Positions 1 to 9,638 of a stretch of 64,000 bases of DNA are shown here, in pieces. The translations under genes and the position numbers were made by a program. The stretch is from Candidatus Saccharimonadales bacterium (GTDB taxonomy: Bacteria; Patescibacteriota; Saccharimonadia; Saccharimonadales; UBA4665): assembly GCA_036388415.1 (NCBI GenBank), contig DASVRW010000002.1, positions 1,036,650 to 1,100,649 of the forward strand. Direction: 5' to 3'. The notes beneath the pieces are model-generated. The model ran no database searches, was not told the origin of the DNA, and saw only the letters and a list, made by a program, of their open reading frames with translations. The number at the start of each line of letters is the position of its first letter. Within the stretch, counting starts at the first letter, position 1.

Positions 1-2
1 AT

Positions 3-1253
3 TATGTGCTCGCAGAGGAAGCGCTACGCCGAACTGAAGCCGAGGTAAAGCAGAAAGAACTGGCCGCAGATGTGACGCAAGCTGTAAATGCGCAAGCCGT
101 AAAAATCCGCGCGGAGCACTCGGAGCAAGCAGATGTGAATAATCATGCAGAGCGCCACATGGATAAAAATCTGGAAGCGGTTGCTGAGAAGACAAACGAG
201 GTTGCAGAGTCTGTCGAACCAGCTGCTGCCGTACGTGTACGAAATAGTGAGCCGATTACTGAAACCGAGACAGTAAATAACGAAACACACGTGCAGCCCC
301 AAGCTGAAATAGTGGAAGACCATCCGACGCAGCAAACATCAAAGACGTTAATGAATCGTGAAGGTGCGTCAATATCTGAGCCGACATATGAAGGCCAAAA
401 TGTTGTCAGTGCAGGCGAAACGACAGATTTTCAGGATGCTGACACACTGGAAGTATCGAAGCTAGCAATAGCAGAATCGTATGCTGACATAGAAGATGAA
501 TCTGCACCTGCGGAGCGCGAACTTGACTTGGCTGAGGGCGAGGCGACGCCTATACTCGCTGCTGTTGATGGCAGCGTTGATGTGCCAACAAGTCATTTTG
601 AACAGTTTGAGTCGCAGCTGGACGTACCCATGATACCAGAGAAGGGCGCTGCGGATTCGGAACGTGCAGAACATGTTATTTTGCCTGCGCCGCTGCAGTA
701 TGCAGAAACTGACGAACTAGTAGAAAAGACTATAGATGTCGCGGCGGATTCAATTGGTTTAACAGAGCCGCAAAATACCGAACAAAATATTGAACTTGGC
801 GAGCGAGCAGTGCCAGCCGAACTTGAAGCGCTCACCGCTGCAATAACCGAACGGTACAAAGGAGAGCTCCGCAAACGTGCCGATAATGTAGAGACTACCA
901 GCCCTCAATTTGCCCGCTTGGCAACAAGCATCGAACAATTATCGACCACCAAAAATCGACTACCCGTCGAGGCCGCCCATGCATTGATATTGGAACAATT
1001 GCAGCTCCTCGGGTTTGAGCGGCCTATGCAAACACTTCAGTATTACCACACACATTACGGAGAAGAATTTCTGCATGACATACTGAATCATTTGCGCCAG
1101 TTGATTGTCGACGGCAATACATTCGAAAGTATCGGTGGTCATGCCCGGCCGACTGCCGCTACGTTCCGTCATGGTGACGATATCACCGCCACTGTCGGTA
1201 AGTTTGTATTGCTTATTTTTGGTAATAAAGCCAGGTTCAGTACTCAGGTATAA
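3..1253 (+). CDS. Glu/Ala-rich hypothetical protein, 5'-partial
   Basis: The frame is already open at the left edge, so the true start lies outside the window; the GTG at 6 is only the first internal start-type codon. About 416 residues are visible. The first 300 are acidic, low-complexity and rich in Glu, Ala, Thr and Val with no hydrophobic segment, suggesting a disordered linker. The last ~110 residues are more ordered (helical, with a Tyr/His-rich stretch and ending FGNKARFSTQV). I do not recognise a family. A TAA stop is followed by 155 bases that hold the promoter region of the next gene. Confidence 0.6.
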   Translation, partial: YVLAEEALRRTEAEVKQKELAADVTQAVNAQAVKIRAEHSEQADVNNHAERHMDKNLEAVAEKTNEVAESVEPAAAVRVRNSEPITETETVNNETHVQPQAEIVEDHPTQQTSKTLMNREGASISEPTYEGQNVVSAGETTDFQDADTLEVSKLAIAESYADIEDESAPAERELDLAEGEATPILAAVDGSVDVPTSHFEQFESQLDVPMIPEKGAADSERAEHVILPAPLQYAETDELVEKTIDVAADSIGLTEPQNTEQNIELGERAVPAELEALTAAITERYKGELRKRADNVETTSPQFARLATSIEQLSTTKNRLPVEAAHALILEQLQLLGFERPMQTLQYYHTHYGEEFLHDILNHLRQLIVDGNTFESIGGHARPTAATFRHGDDITATVGKFVLLIFGNKARFSTQV

Positions 1254-1371
1254 ATTGGCATGCAGTTGCATGTATTGTACTCAGCGTGATCTTTCGATGT
1301 TCGCAGAAACTTATATCAGCAAAACACTTCGCGTTTAATGCTGTCTTAAGTTAATCTTAATGAATAGAGCA

Positions 1372-1377
1372 TATACT
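1372..1377 (+). promoter_or_regulatory. -10 box (TATACT) of the flavin-transfer operon
   Basis: TATACT lies 31 bases before the ATG of the FMN-binding protein gene; a GGGG ribosome-binding run sits just before that ATG. No good -35 box is visible. Confidence 0.4.
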
Positions 1378-1408
1378 GAATACGTAGTAGCAATAATAGG
1401 GGGCAGAT

Positions 1409-1942
1409 ATGGACAATGACAGAGGCAATACCAGGAGTGCTGATAATAAAAAAACAAAGCTCATTGCGTGGGTTGTTATATTAGCTGCAATCGCAATAGT
1501 ATATATTGTGGTAGCGTCGAGAAATAGCCAGGAGCCGGCGCCAGCATCAAGCACGACAACTTCGAAAACCAGCGCTGCTGACACTACTGGTGCTAGCGAG
1601 ACTAACGCAGGCGAGCAGGACACTGCTGCGAGCAGTGCGTACACCGATGGCACATACACGGCGACTGGGTCATACCGCACGCCCGAAGGCACGGAATCGA
1701 TCGATGTGACGCTGACAATTGCCAAAGGCGCGGTAACCGATTCATCGGTTGAAACCTCGGCCAGCGACCCGAAGTCAGCAAGGTATCAAGAGGACTTTAC
1801 TGACAACTACAAGCAATATGTCGTTGGCAAGAGTCTGGACGAAATTAATCTGTCGCGTGTTTCCGGCTCATCGCTGACTTCGAACGGTTTTAATACGGCG
1901 CTGGAAGACATAAAGACAGAAGCAGCCACGCCAGCTGGCTAG
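1409..1942 (+). CDS. membrane-anchored FMN-binding domain protein
   Basis: A 177-residue protein with one N-terminal membrane segment (residues 17-36), a Ser/Thr/Ala-rich linker (40-77) and an FMN_bind domain (about 78-170) facing outward. In this family FMN is attached covalently to a Thr or Ser in a short SGAT-like motif near the domain's end; here the motif reads SGSSLTS (152-158), so the acceptor would be a serine or Thr157. It is directly followed by apbE, the enzyme that makes this bond, and by a membrane reductase. Role inferred: extracytosolic electron carrier. The domain call is strong; the electron acceptor is unknown. Confidence 0.85.
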   Translation: MDNDRGNTRSADNKKTKLIAWVVILAAIAIVYIVVASRNSQEPAPASSTTTSKTSAADTTGASETNAGEQDTAASSAYTDGTYTATGSYRTPEGTESIDVTLTIAKGAVTDSSVETSASDPKSARYQEDFTDNYKQYVVGKSLDEINLSRVSGSSLTSNGFNTALEDIKTEAATPAG

Positions 1943-1955
1943 GTACGAAGATAAC

Positions 1956-2864
1956 ATGCAGGATACACGCTACCGTTTCGAGGCAATCGGCACAACCTGG
2001 ACAATTGATATTTTTGATGCGATTGCAGCGGATAGCGCTGAACAATTAATGCAGGCTGTGCATGAGCGGATTGAACGATTCGACAGCACCTATTCGCGCT
2101 TTCGAGAAGATTCAATGGTTACTAGCATGGCCGCTGAAGCCGGTACATATGTACTACCGGATGACGCTAGACCGCTGATGGACATGTATCAAAAGCTTTA
2201 TGAAATGACAGATGGGCTGGTGACGCCGCTGATCGCCAGTACACTTGCTGAAGCTGGGTATGATGCTGCATATAGCCTGCGTCCTGGACGCATTATAGCG
2301 CCGCCAACATGGGAGGACGTCTTGGTGTATGACTTTCCAAACTTAACGCTCCAGCAGCCAGCGCTGCTGGATTTCGGCGCCGCTGGCAAGGGCTATCTGG
2401 CTGATATTGTCGGAAGTATACTGGAAGAGCAGGGCATATCGGGGTACTGTATCGATGCCGGCGGGGATATGGTGTATCGCACGCAGAACACTGAAAAATT
2501 AGATGTTGCGCTCGAACATCCGTCTGATCCGACGATGGCGATCGGCGTAGCAAAAATATATAATCAAAGTATCTGCGGATCATCCGGCAACCGGCGGGCA
2601 TGGGACAAATATCATCACATCATAGACCCGGCATCTCTTGAGTCACCGCGTCATATCGCTGCACTCTGGACGGTGGCTAATACGGGGCTGATGGCCGATG
2701 GGATCTCGACGGCACTGTTTTTCGTCAGTCCCGATGTGCTAGCGCGCCATTTCGAATTTGAATATGCTATTGTGCGCAGCGATTTATCGCTGGATGTGTC
2801 ATCCGGCTTTCCAGCAACATTTTTTGATAATACAGCCACGCCGCCCGACAGGACGCAGGAGTAA
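1956..2864 (+). CDS. apbE: FAD:protein FMN transferase ApbE
   Basis: A 302-residue ApbE-family flavin transferase, which moves FMN from FAD onto a Thr/Ser of a target protein using Mg2+. Family motifs are visible in order: DFGAAGKGYLAD (139-150), DAGGD (167-171), HHIIDP (220-225) and ADGISTALF (247-255). There is no obvious lipobox or signal peptide. It lies 13 bases after the FMN-binding protein and its TAA overlaps the upstream region of the next ORF by a base or so, so the three genes are one operon. Likely substrates are the FMN_bind protein before it and the NqrB/RnfD-like protein after it. Confidence 0.92.
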   Translation: MQDTRYRFEAIGTTWTIDIFDAIAADSAEQLMQAVHERIERFDSTYSRFREDSMVTSMAAEAGTYVLPDDARPLMDMYQKLYEMTDGLVTPLIASTLAEAGYDAAYSLRPGRIIAPPTWEDVLVYDFPNLTLQQPALLDFGAAGKGYLADIVGSILEEQGISGYCIDAGGDMVYRTQNTEKLDVALEHPSDPTMAIGVAKIYNQSICGSSGNRRAWDKYHHIIDPASLESPRHIAALWTVANTGLMADGISTALFFVSPDVLARHFEFEYAIVRSDLSLDVSSGFPATFFDNTATPPDRTQE

Positions 2865-2865
2865 T

Positions 2866-4392
2866 ATGCTACGACCGATTGACGACTTCTTGAACAAAGT
2901 AACGATGTACCAGCTGACGCTATGGGGTCTGCGACTGTTGGCTGTGATCAGCATTGCCCTGAGCTTGACGGGTGCTCTGCCGCTGCCGACGACGGGGTTG
3001 CTGCTATCGGCGGTCCTATTGGCCGTCAGCAGCCATGTATCGAACAAAATACTGTCGCGCATCTGGCGGGCACCAGCCAACAATGAGTCGTACGCCATTA
3101 CCTTACTTATCCTATTCTTTATTCTGCCGCCCGTCACATCTGTATCAGAAGGAGCGTTCACTGCTGTAGCTGGTGTCTTGGCAATGGCGTCAAAGTATCT
3201 GCTGGCGTACAACGCGAAGCACCTGTTCAATCCAGCTGCATTCGCTGTTGTTGTACTGGGTGTGCTTGGTGTGCTGCAGGCAACCTGGTGGGTAGGCAGT
3301 GCTGCTCTGTGGCCGCTGGTGCTGGTGCTTGGTCTGCTGATATTGCGCAAAATCCGCAGATTTGAGCTCTTCGTGGCGTTTGCGGCCGTCGCTCTGTCCG
3401 TACTAGTTTTGACTGCCGTAACCGACGGAGATAGCGTCGCTGATACGATCCGGTTTGCGATCACATCGTCGCCGCTTATCTTTCTCGGGACTATTATGCT
3501 GACTGAGCCTGCCACGATGCCTGGGCGAAGGCGGCAGCAAATTATTTTCGGTGCCTTAGTCGGGCTGCTCTACGCCTTGCCGTGGAACATCGGCCCGCTG
3601 ACGCTGTACCCCGAGACAGCCCTGGTCATCGGCAATTTGTATGCCTTCGCAGTTAATCCGCGCTACCGGCTGCGACTTCGTTTGAAGGAAATTCAAAAGG
3701 TGTCGGACCGAGTATACAACTACGTCTTTACGCCAGACAGAAAGGCTGATTTCCGACCGGGCCAGTACATGGAATGGACATTGCCGCATGATAAGATCGA
3801 CAGCCGCGGCAACCGGCGAACATTTTCTATCGCGTCGTCACCAACTGAGCCAGAAATTCACCTGGGCGTCAAATACTATACGCCGCCGAGTAGTTTCAAG
3901 CGAGCGCTCGCGGCCATGCAGCCGGGCGATGAGATCATGGCAGGTCAGATCGCCGGAGATTTTACTCTGCCATCTGACGCAGGTCAAAAACTACTAATTG
4001 TAGCTGCCGGCATCGGCATTACGCCGTATCGAAGCATGCTGAAATATGCTACAGATACCAAGGCGAAACGCGACATGGTGCTTATTTATGCAGTGTCAGA
4101 CTCTGCAGAAGTTGCCTACAAGGACGTGCTGGCCGATGCCGAAACACACGGTATCCGTGCCATACTGCTGCTGACTTCTGGTACATCGCCCGCCAAGAGC
4201 ACATCATCAGGCTGGAAAGGCTTAATTGGTACATTGAATAGCGACTTTATTGAGCAGCAGGTACCTGACTACAAAGACCGCGTAGTGTATCTATCGGGCC
4301 CGAATACGACCGTCGACAATGTCCGTAGTGGTTTGCTGCAATCAGGCATGAGCCGCAAACGCATTAAGACTGATTATTTCCCCGGATACTAA
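2866..4392 (+). CDS. NqrB/RnfD-like membrane domain fused to ferredoxin-NAD(P)+ reductase
   Basis: A 508-residue fusion. Residues 1-265 carry seven to eight membrane segments with the NqrB/RnfD signature NPAAF (122-126) and TEPATMP (213-219), the latter matching the region where the family can carry covalent FMN. Residues 266-508 form a ferredoxin-reductase module with the flavin motif RTFS (318-321) and the nucleotide motif AGIGITP (381-387). The start at 2866 follows apbE after one base, with GGAG upstream; a longer in-frame extension inside apbE was dismissed. Inferred role: take electrons from NAD(P)H in the cytosol and pass them through the membrane flavins to the FMN-binding protein outside. 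Confidence 0.88.
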   Translation: MLRPIDDFLNKVTMYQLTLWGLRLLAVISIALSLTGALPLPTTGLLLSAVLLAVSSHVSNKILSRIWRAPANNESYAITLLILFFILPPVTSVSEGAFTAVAGVLAMASKYLLAYNAKHLFNPAAFAVVVLGVLGVLQATWWVGSAALWPLVLVLGLLILRKIRRFELFVAFAAVALSVLVLTAVTDGDSVADTIRFAITSSPLIFLGTIMLTEPATMPGRRRQQIIFGALVGLLYALPWNIGPLTLYPETALVIGNLYAFAVNPRYRLRLRLKEIQKVSDRVYNYVFTPDRKADFRPGQYMEWTLPHDKIDSRGNRRTFSIASSPTEPEIHLGVKYYTPPSSFKRALAAMQPGDEIMAGQIAGDFTLPSDAGQKLLIVAAGIGITPYRSMLKYATDTKAKRDMVLIYAVSDSAEVAYKDVLADAETHGIRAILLLTSGTSPAKSTSSGWKGLIGTLNSDFIEQQVPDYKDRVVYLSGPNTTVDNVRSGLLQSGMSRKRIKTDYFPGY

Positions 4393-4418
4393 ATTCAGTG
4401 TGCTCCAAGGTAATAATA

Positions 4419-4447
4419 TTGACAAATAAACATAAACATAGTAATAT
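4419..4447 (+). promoter_or_regulatory. promoter TTGACA-N17-TAATAT
   Basis: Perfect -35 TTGACA (4419-4424), a 17-base spacer, and -10 TAATAT (4442-4447). It would start transcription about 30 bases ahead of the hypothetical gene at 4481. Confidence 0.7.
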
Positions 4448-4480
4448 ATTGTGTGTACGTATTCTAGTATTTCATAGGCC

Positions 4481-5008
4481 ATGACAATGTCAGAAGCATT
4501 TCCAACATCAGACGAGCAATATCCTAAAATCTTACCTTTATTCGAAGACGTTGATCCCGATGCTGTGCAGTTTTTAATAGATAAAACTACTCGCGGGAAG
4601 GATGTGCTTACAACGCTGCACTATTTGCAGCCGGATGACACTGCATATGAAAGACAAGTGGACAATATGCTTTTATGGGGTACAACGACAGGACTGATTC
4701 CAAGTAAGTGTACAGTCGAATTGCCTGATCCAACCAATCGCAAGCCTGATGGAACGCCAGTTATCAAATCTATAGAACTTGGGGATGAGCCATCGTATAC
4801 AGGCACGCGGGATGCCTTAACCCAGACTTTTGGTGAAGATAACGTTACGCAGTCTACAGAACTGCTCGTTGAGCGCTTGATTGATGACGGCCATTATAAT
4901 AACAGTTATGTACGATGCACGCAGCATAACGAATTTGCGACCCAAGAAGCAGACGCTATTGCCAGCGAATTAGAAGCATTACGTCGCCAACTCGGCGAGG
5001 ATTTATAA
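4481..5008 (+). CDS. hypothetical protein, 175 residues
   Basis: Acidic soluble protein (N-terminus MTMSEAFPTSDEQ) without signal peptide or membrane segment; the C-terminal 30 residues form a probable amphipathic helix (ASELEALRRQLGEDL). It has its own consensus promoter. I recognise no family. It could start at the second ATG (4487). The neighbours (flavin operon before, coiled-coil gene after on the other strand) give no functional hint. Confidence 0.65.
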   Translation: MTMSEAFPTSDEQYPKILPLFEDVDPDAVQFLIDKTTRGKDVLTTLHYLQPDDTAYERQVDNMLLWGTTTGLIPSKCTVELPDPTNRKPDGTPVIKSIELGDEPSYTGTRDALTQTFGEDNVTQSTELLVERLIDDGHYNNSYVRCTQHNEFATQEADAIASELEALRRQLGEDL

Positions 5009-5050
5009 TCGTCTCAGTCAGCTCGGTTGCTTGTAATCTATATCGAGTCT

Positions 5051-5734
5051 CTACTTTAGTTTCGAGGTGATACCTTGCAAGCTCTGCAGACTGGGCAGTT
5101 CCTGCTTTTGGAATTTATCTGCCTCTTTTTTGATTTTGGCAACGTGCTTTTTGGCTTCTTTGACTTGTTTTTTGGTTTGATCGATCTCTTGCTGAGCCTG
5201 TTTTATCTCAGGGTCAGGGGGTTTATTATCAGCCGGTTTGGGGGGGCGGAAAAAGGCTTTGGCGAGTTCAGCGACCGGATAACCGGCTATTGTTGCCGCG
5301 CTACTGCCAGAGCCGCCCGATTTTTGCTTTAATTCATTCTCTGCCTGTTTGATTTCTTGTTCGGCTTTGTCGAGCTCGGCTTCTGCACGGTCGGCCTCGG
5401 ATCGAAGTTTGCTTGCAAGCTGTCTGGTTTGCTCGCCGGTTGCTGTGACCGGCTCAATGGCAGAGCCAAGTTGTTTTTTGGAGTTTGCCGGCTCGTCTTC
5501 GACACTGTCTGACTGCGGAGTGGTTTGTTGCGCGTTACCGGATTCGGACAGCTGCTCTGCAGGTATTTGTGTCATTTGCGAAGCTCGGGCTGCTGGCAAT
5601 GCTTGCTCGACAATCACAGCTTCATCAATCGATGGAGTGGGTTTTGTTGGCGTGACGGTCGCATCGGTAGACGACGTAGCTGGATTAACGTAAATATATC
5701 CCTCACGGCTATTTTGAGTTGTGTTTGGTTGCAT
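5051..5734 (-). CDS. coiled-coil, Pro/Thr-rich hypothetical protein
   Basis: A 227-residue protein. Residues 1-100 are disordered and rich in Pro, Thr, Ser and Gln; 100-140 are a Glu/Lys/Ala coiled coil; 143-175 are a Gly/Ser then Pro linker containing FFRPPKP; 176-215 are a second, Lys-rich coiled coil. A good ribosome-binding site (AAGGAG) precedes the ATG. There is no signal peptide. No family is recognised; architecture suggests a structural or scaffold protein. It converges with the gene ending at 5008. Confidence 0.65.
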   Translation of the reverse strand: MQPNTTQNSREGYIYVNPATSSTDATVTPTKPTPSIDEAVIVEQALPAARASQMTQIPAEQLSESGNAQQTTPQSDSVEDEPANSKKQLGSAIEPVTATGEQTRQLASKLRSEADRAEAELDKAEQEIKQAENELKQKSGGSGSSAATIAGYPVAELAKAFFRPPKPADNKPPDPEIKQAQQEIDQTKKQVKEAKKHVAKIKKEADKFQKQELPSLQSLQGITSKLK

Positions 5735-5957
5735 GTATTCTCCTTACCGGTATAAGTCTAGCAACCCGCTGAATTGCAGCAGTAATTTATCTCGCTTGCT
5801 ACAAAAGACTTTTCAGCCACGAGCAGGCGTGGACATCTTACTCCGTGCGGTTACTAGTTCGTTATCGCACAGCTTGAATAATTGGTGTGTATTTGGGAAA
5901 ATCAAGTCAACGCAGCAGAAAATCAAGAGAGGAACTGGATGACTGTAGTGAGGACGC

Positions 5958-8900
5958 ATGGAGCGTAACGAAGATCTGTACCGCCTCTTACGGGTGATAC
6001 CTGCAATGGTCTCTGTCACTGCAGGACCCGAACATAAATATGAGTTCGCTAATTCGCAGTATCTCAAAATTGTCGGTAAAACGCAGGCTATTATCGGGCG
6101 GTCTGTCGCGGAAGTGTTTCCTGAGCTAAAGGGCCAAGGGATACTTGAGATACTCGATAAGGTATACCGCACCGGCAAAGAGTACCGAACGAACGAACAG
6201 CTGGTTGAGCTTGATACGCGTAACGACGGCAAGCCCAAAAAACTATATTTCAATTTTGTCTATTCGGCACTACGCGGCACTGACGGAAAAGTGAACGGTA
6301 TTATGTCGCACGCCGTCGAAGTATCAGATCAGGTGTATGCCCGCCTTAGAGCCCAAGACAATGAAATACGTTATCGCTCACTCTTCAACTCAATAGATGA
6401 GGGATTCTGTCTGGTAGAAATGATTTATGACGCGACTGGCGCTCCGATTGATTATCGCTTTGTAGAAACTAATAAAGTGTTTGAAAGCCAGACCGGCCTG
6501 AATCGGGTTGTCGGCAAAACAATCAAACAAGCGGTTCCGGGTATAGAGGCATTTTGGATCGAACGCTACGCTAAAGTAGCTGCAACCGGCAGGGCAGTGC
6601 GGTTTACGGAAAGCTCAGCTGTTATGGATCGTTGGTTCGATGTACACGCTTCTCGTGTCGGAAGTCCGGGCCAATATCAGGTTGCGATACTGTTCAAAGA
6701 CATTACCGCACACAAGCATCTGGAAGCCCAACAGCAGACGGCTATGAGCCAAGTTAACGAAGTTCTGGAGTCAATGGGCGACGCATTTATTATGCTCGAT
6801 AAAGACTGGAATATTGTCAGAGTCAATAAAGTGTATGAAAAGATATCAAGAACGAAGCGCAAAGATGTCGTTGGTGTAAATTTTTGGAATGTGTTTCCAG
6901 ATGCCGCGCATCTAAAATACTGGACTGAGTATCACAAAGCTATGACAACGCGACGGTCATCTCACTTCGTTGAGCGCTACGCCCCGCTGGATATATGGAC
7001 AGAGACTGACGTATTTCCGACAAGTGAAGGCGGTATATCGATCTTTTTCCGCGATATTACTGCATCACGCAAGACTCAAACGGCTCTGCGTCAGAGCGAA
7101 GAGCGATTCCGAACTTTGATCGAAAAGAGTACTGATGCTATCCAGCTGGTCAATCCAGAGGGCAAAATACTATACTCAAGCGAATCGCTGAAAAACGTCC
7201 TGGGATATACACCGGCCGAACTGCAGGGAGTCGGCGTCAGGCCATATCTGCATCCCGATGACGTTGATTATTTTTATGAGAAGTTTGCTGAAATTGTCGC
7301 TAAGCCAAAGCGCACAATTTTGCTGGAATACCGCGTCAAGCACAAGGATGGTTCGTGGGCCTGGATAGAAACAACGGGCGTCAACCATTTGGATACACCG
7401 AATATCCAGGCAATTGTCGGCACGTTTCGCAATATAACCAAGCGCAAGCTGAATGAGGAACAGACGCAGTACCAAAAAAGCCTGCTGGAATCACAGCAGG
7501 AAGTGTCACCGCTAGGAATCATGATTGTGTCTGAATCTGGAAAAATAATGTCATACAACCAGCGGTTTGCGACTATGTGGCGTTTTCCGCGCCGGATGCT
7601 TGATACAGAACCGGACGAAGCCGTGCGGGAAGCGGTCAAGTCGCAATTAGTCCATCCGCAAGGCTTTATTGATAAGGTTAACGAAGTCTACACACGACAG
7701 ATTCCCAACAATGAACAACTGCATTTTATCGATGGGCGTACTTTCGACCGCTACGGCGCGCCGCTGTTCGGCCATGACAAGCGCTACCGTGGTTATGTGT
7801 GGTATTTCCTCGATGTGACGGAGGAGAAACGAGCCAATGATGCATTAAAGGCAAGCGAAAAACGTTTGCAGTTCATGGCAGAATCAATGCCGCAGCTGGT
7901 ATTTACCGCCGGACCTGACGGTAAAGTAGATTATTTTAACTCACAGTGGGCTGAGTATACCGGAATATCAGTCAAGGAGCTGCGCCGGAACGGCGTTCGG
8001 AACCTGATACACCCTGAAGATCTAGAGCCCAATATGAATCAGTGGTATAAGGCGCTGAAGACTGGAAAAGGTTTTCAGAATCAACAGCGAATGCTACGGG
8101 CGGACGGTACGTACCGCCACCACATCAGTCATGTCCGGCCGATGTATGATGACAATGGCAAAGTGCTGCGCTGGGTCGGGTCGATTACTGACATCGAAGA
8201 TATACTGGTAACGACAGCCCGCAACACAGAGCTGGAGCGTATTGCTGCCGCCCTCGAGGAGCAGCGCAGCCAGTTGATTATCGTCAACAAAGCCAAAGAT
8301 GAGTTTATTTCGCTCGCTTCTCACCAATTACGAACGCCCGCCACAGGTGTCAAACAATACGTCGGTATGCTCCTGGAAGGCTACGCCGGTGAAATCACTG
8401 ACGAGCAGCATCGTTTTCTTAAAAGTGCATATGAAAGCAATGAGCGGCAGCTGAAGATTGTTAACGACTTGCTGAAAGTAGCCAGTGTCGACTCGGGCAA
8501 GGTTGCGCTGCGGCTCGAATCAGTACCGGTCGCACCGCTTATAAAACTCATTTTTGCCGAAATGGCATCACAGTTTGAGTCCAAGCAGCAAACAATTACT
8601 TTTAAGCACGCCGGCGATGATTGTGTTGTGCATGCCGACGCGCATTTGCTGCGCATGGTTCTGGAAAATCTGATTGATAACGCCCATAAATATACCTATG
8701 AAGGCAAGGCGATCGAGGTGTCGGTTACAAAGCATCGCAATACTGTACGCATTAATATACGCGACGAAGGCGTCGGTATACCGGCCGGTGATATCGAGAA
8801 ACTGGGTGAGAAGTTTATCCGTCTGGACAATCCATTGTCGACACAGGTTGGCGGCACTGGTCTGGGGCTGTATTGGGTGAAAAAGGTGGTTGAGCTTCAT

Positions 8901-8975
8901 CAAGGTACGCTGACGATTACGTCTGTAGAGGGAAAGGGTTCGACATTTAGTATTAGTCTCCGACAATTTGCGTAG
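5958..8975 (+). CDS. soluble multi-PAS sensor histidine kinase
   Basis: A 1005-residue kinase with six consecutive PAS-type modules (roughly 1-130, 130-265, 265-380, 380-500, 500-630, 630-755), then a HisKA dimerisation domain with phospho-acceptor His789 in SLASHQLRTP, and a GHKL ATPase with N-box LIDNAHKY (905-912), G1 DEGVGIP (936-942) and G2 GGTGLGL (965-971). No membrane segment or signal peptide is seen, so it senses in the cytosol. No response regulator gene lies in this window, making it an orphan. Such a large sensor is unusual in a reduced genome. GAGGAC precedes the ATG. Confidence 0.93.
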   Translation: MERNEDLYRLLRVIPAMVSVTAGPEHKYEFANSQYLKIVGKTQAIIGRSVAEVFPELKGQGILEILDKVYRTGKEYRTNEQLVELDTRNDGKPKKLYFNFVYSALRGTDGKVNGIMSHAVEVSDQVYARLRAQDNEIRYRSLFNSIDEGFCLVEMIYDATGAPIDYRFVETNKVFESQTGLNRVVGKTIKQAVPGIEAFWIERYAKVAATGRAVRFTESSAVMDRWFDVHASRVGSPGQYQVAILFKDITAHKHLEAQQQTAMSQVNEVLESMGDAFIMLDKDWNIVRVNKVYEKISRTKRKDVVGVNFWNVFPDAAHLKYWTEYHKAMTTRRSSHFVERYAPLDIWTETDVFPTSEGGISIFFRDITASRKTQTALRQSEERFRTLIEKSTDAIQLVNPEGKILYSSESLKNVLGYTPAELQGVGVRPYLHPDDVDYFYEKFAEIVAKPKRTILLEYRVKHKDGSWAWIETTGVNHLDTPNIQAIVGTFRNITKRKLNEEQTQYQKSLLESQQEVSPLGIMIVSESGKIMSYNQRFATMWRFPRRMLDTEPDEAVREAVKSQLVHPQGFIDKVNEVYTRQIPNNEQLHFIDGRTFDRYGAPLFGHDKRYRGYVWYFLDVTEEKRANDALKASEKRLQFMAESMPQLVFTAGPDGKVDYFNSQWAEYTGISVKELRRNGVRNLIHPEDLEPNMNQWYKALKTGKGFQNQQRMLRADGTYRHHISHVRPMYDDNGKVLRWVGSITDIEDILVTTARNTELERIAAALEEQRSQLIIVNKAKDEFISLASHQLRTPATGVKQYVGMLLEGYAGEITDEQHRFLKSAYESNERQLKIVNDLLKVASVDSGKVALRLESVPVAPLIKLIFAEMASQFESKQQTITFKHAGDDCVVHADAHLLRMVLENLIDNAHKYTYEGKAIEVSVTKHRNTVRINIRDEGVGIPAGDIEKLGEKFIRLDNPLSTQVGGTGLGLYWVKKVVELHQGTLTITSVEGKGSTFSISLRQFA

Positions 8976-9080
8976 GTGGTACTGTTATATGTCGTAGTCA
9001 AATATACAACTATATGTAGATACGGATACGATTCGTCATAAAAACAGGCCGCAGGCGTTTCATTACGTTTATGGTTTTGT

Positions 9081-9086
9081 TATACT
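9081..9086 (+). promoter_or_regulatory. -10 box (TATACT) nine bases before a GTG start
   Basis: TATACT ends nine bases before the GTG of the TPR-like gene, so transcription would begin at or within three bases of the start codon. No ribosome-binding site fits between them. Confidence 0.55.
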
Positions 9087-9095
9087 GACTGCATA

Positions 9096-9638
9096 GTGAA
9101 AAATCTCAGTAAACGCAGTACGTTGATTCTTGTAAGTTTTGTGGCTCTGGCGCTCGTCATTGCTGGCGGCGTGTTCCAGTACAATCATATTCAGCAGCGG
9201 GAACGCGAGCAGCGCCAGGCAGCCTTGGCCGCTGATACTCAGAACTTCAAAGTAGTAATGAAACAGGCTTCAGGTCTGCGACTACAGAAACGCTATGCAG
9301 AAGCAAATATTGTACTAAAGGCTTACAACTCCAAGGCGTTAAGTGTCCAGAATAAGACTGACGCACTGATCTCAACTGCGATAAATTACGAAATGATAGG
9401 CGACAATAAAACAGCCTACGCGACGTACCTAGAGGCCGAAAAATTGAGTCCAAAGGAAAATTATGCTATCTACTTTGGTGCAGCCAGAAGTGCAGAAACG
9501 GCGGCTGACCACGGCTCAGCACTGAAATACTACCAAAAATGTCTGAAGATGCTACAAGCTCTCAAGCCGGATGATGTCAATCAGTCAGACATAGAGATGA
9601 TTATGAATGACATAAAAACACAGGAGTCCAAGGTATGA
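9096..9638 (+). CDS. membrane-anchored TPR-like protein of the pilus locus
   Basis: A 180-residue protein with an N-terminal membrane segment (8-27), then a charged helix and helical TPR-like repeats (about 60-160; e.g. AINYEMIGDNKTAYATYLEA). The GTG start has no Shine-Dalgarno and lies just after a -10 box. Its stop overlaps the next start (ATGA), so it is translated with the exported protein that follows. TPR proteins often support pilus assembly (PilF/PilW-like), but the similarity here is only architectural. Confidence 0.7.
   Translation: MKNLSKRSTLILVSFVALALVIAGGVFQYNHIQQREREQRQAALAADTQNFKVVMKQASGLRLQKRYAEANIVLKAYNSKALSVQNKTDALISTAINYEMIGDNKTAYATYLEAEKLSPKENYAIYFGAARSAETAADHGSALKYYQKCLKMLQALKPDDVNQSDIEMIMNDIKTQESKV

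Noticed and set aside
2799..3515. 238-codon minus-strand frame
   Set aside because: Antisense to the NqrB/RnfD-like domain; composition is the mirror of hydrophobic codons.
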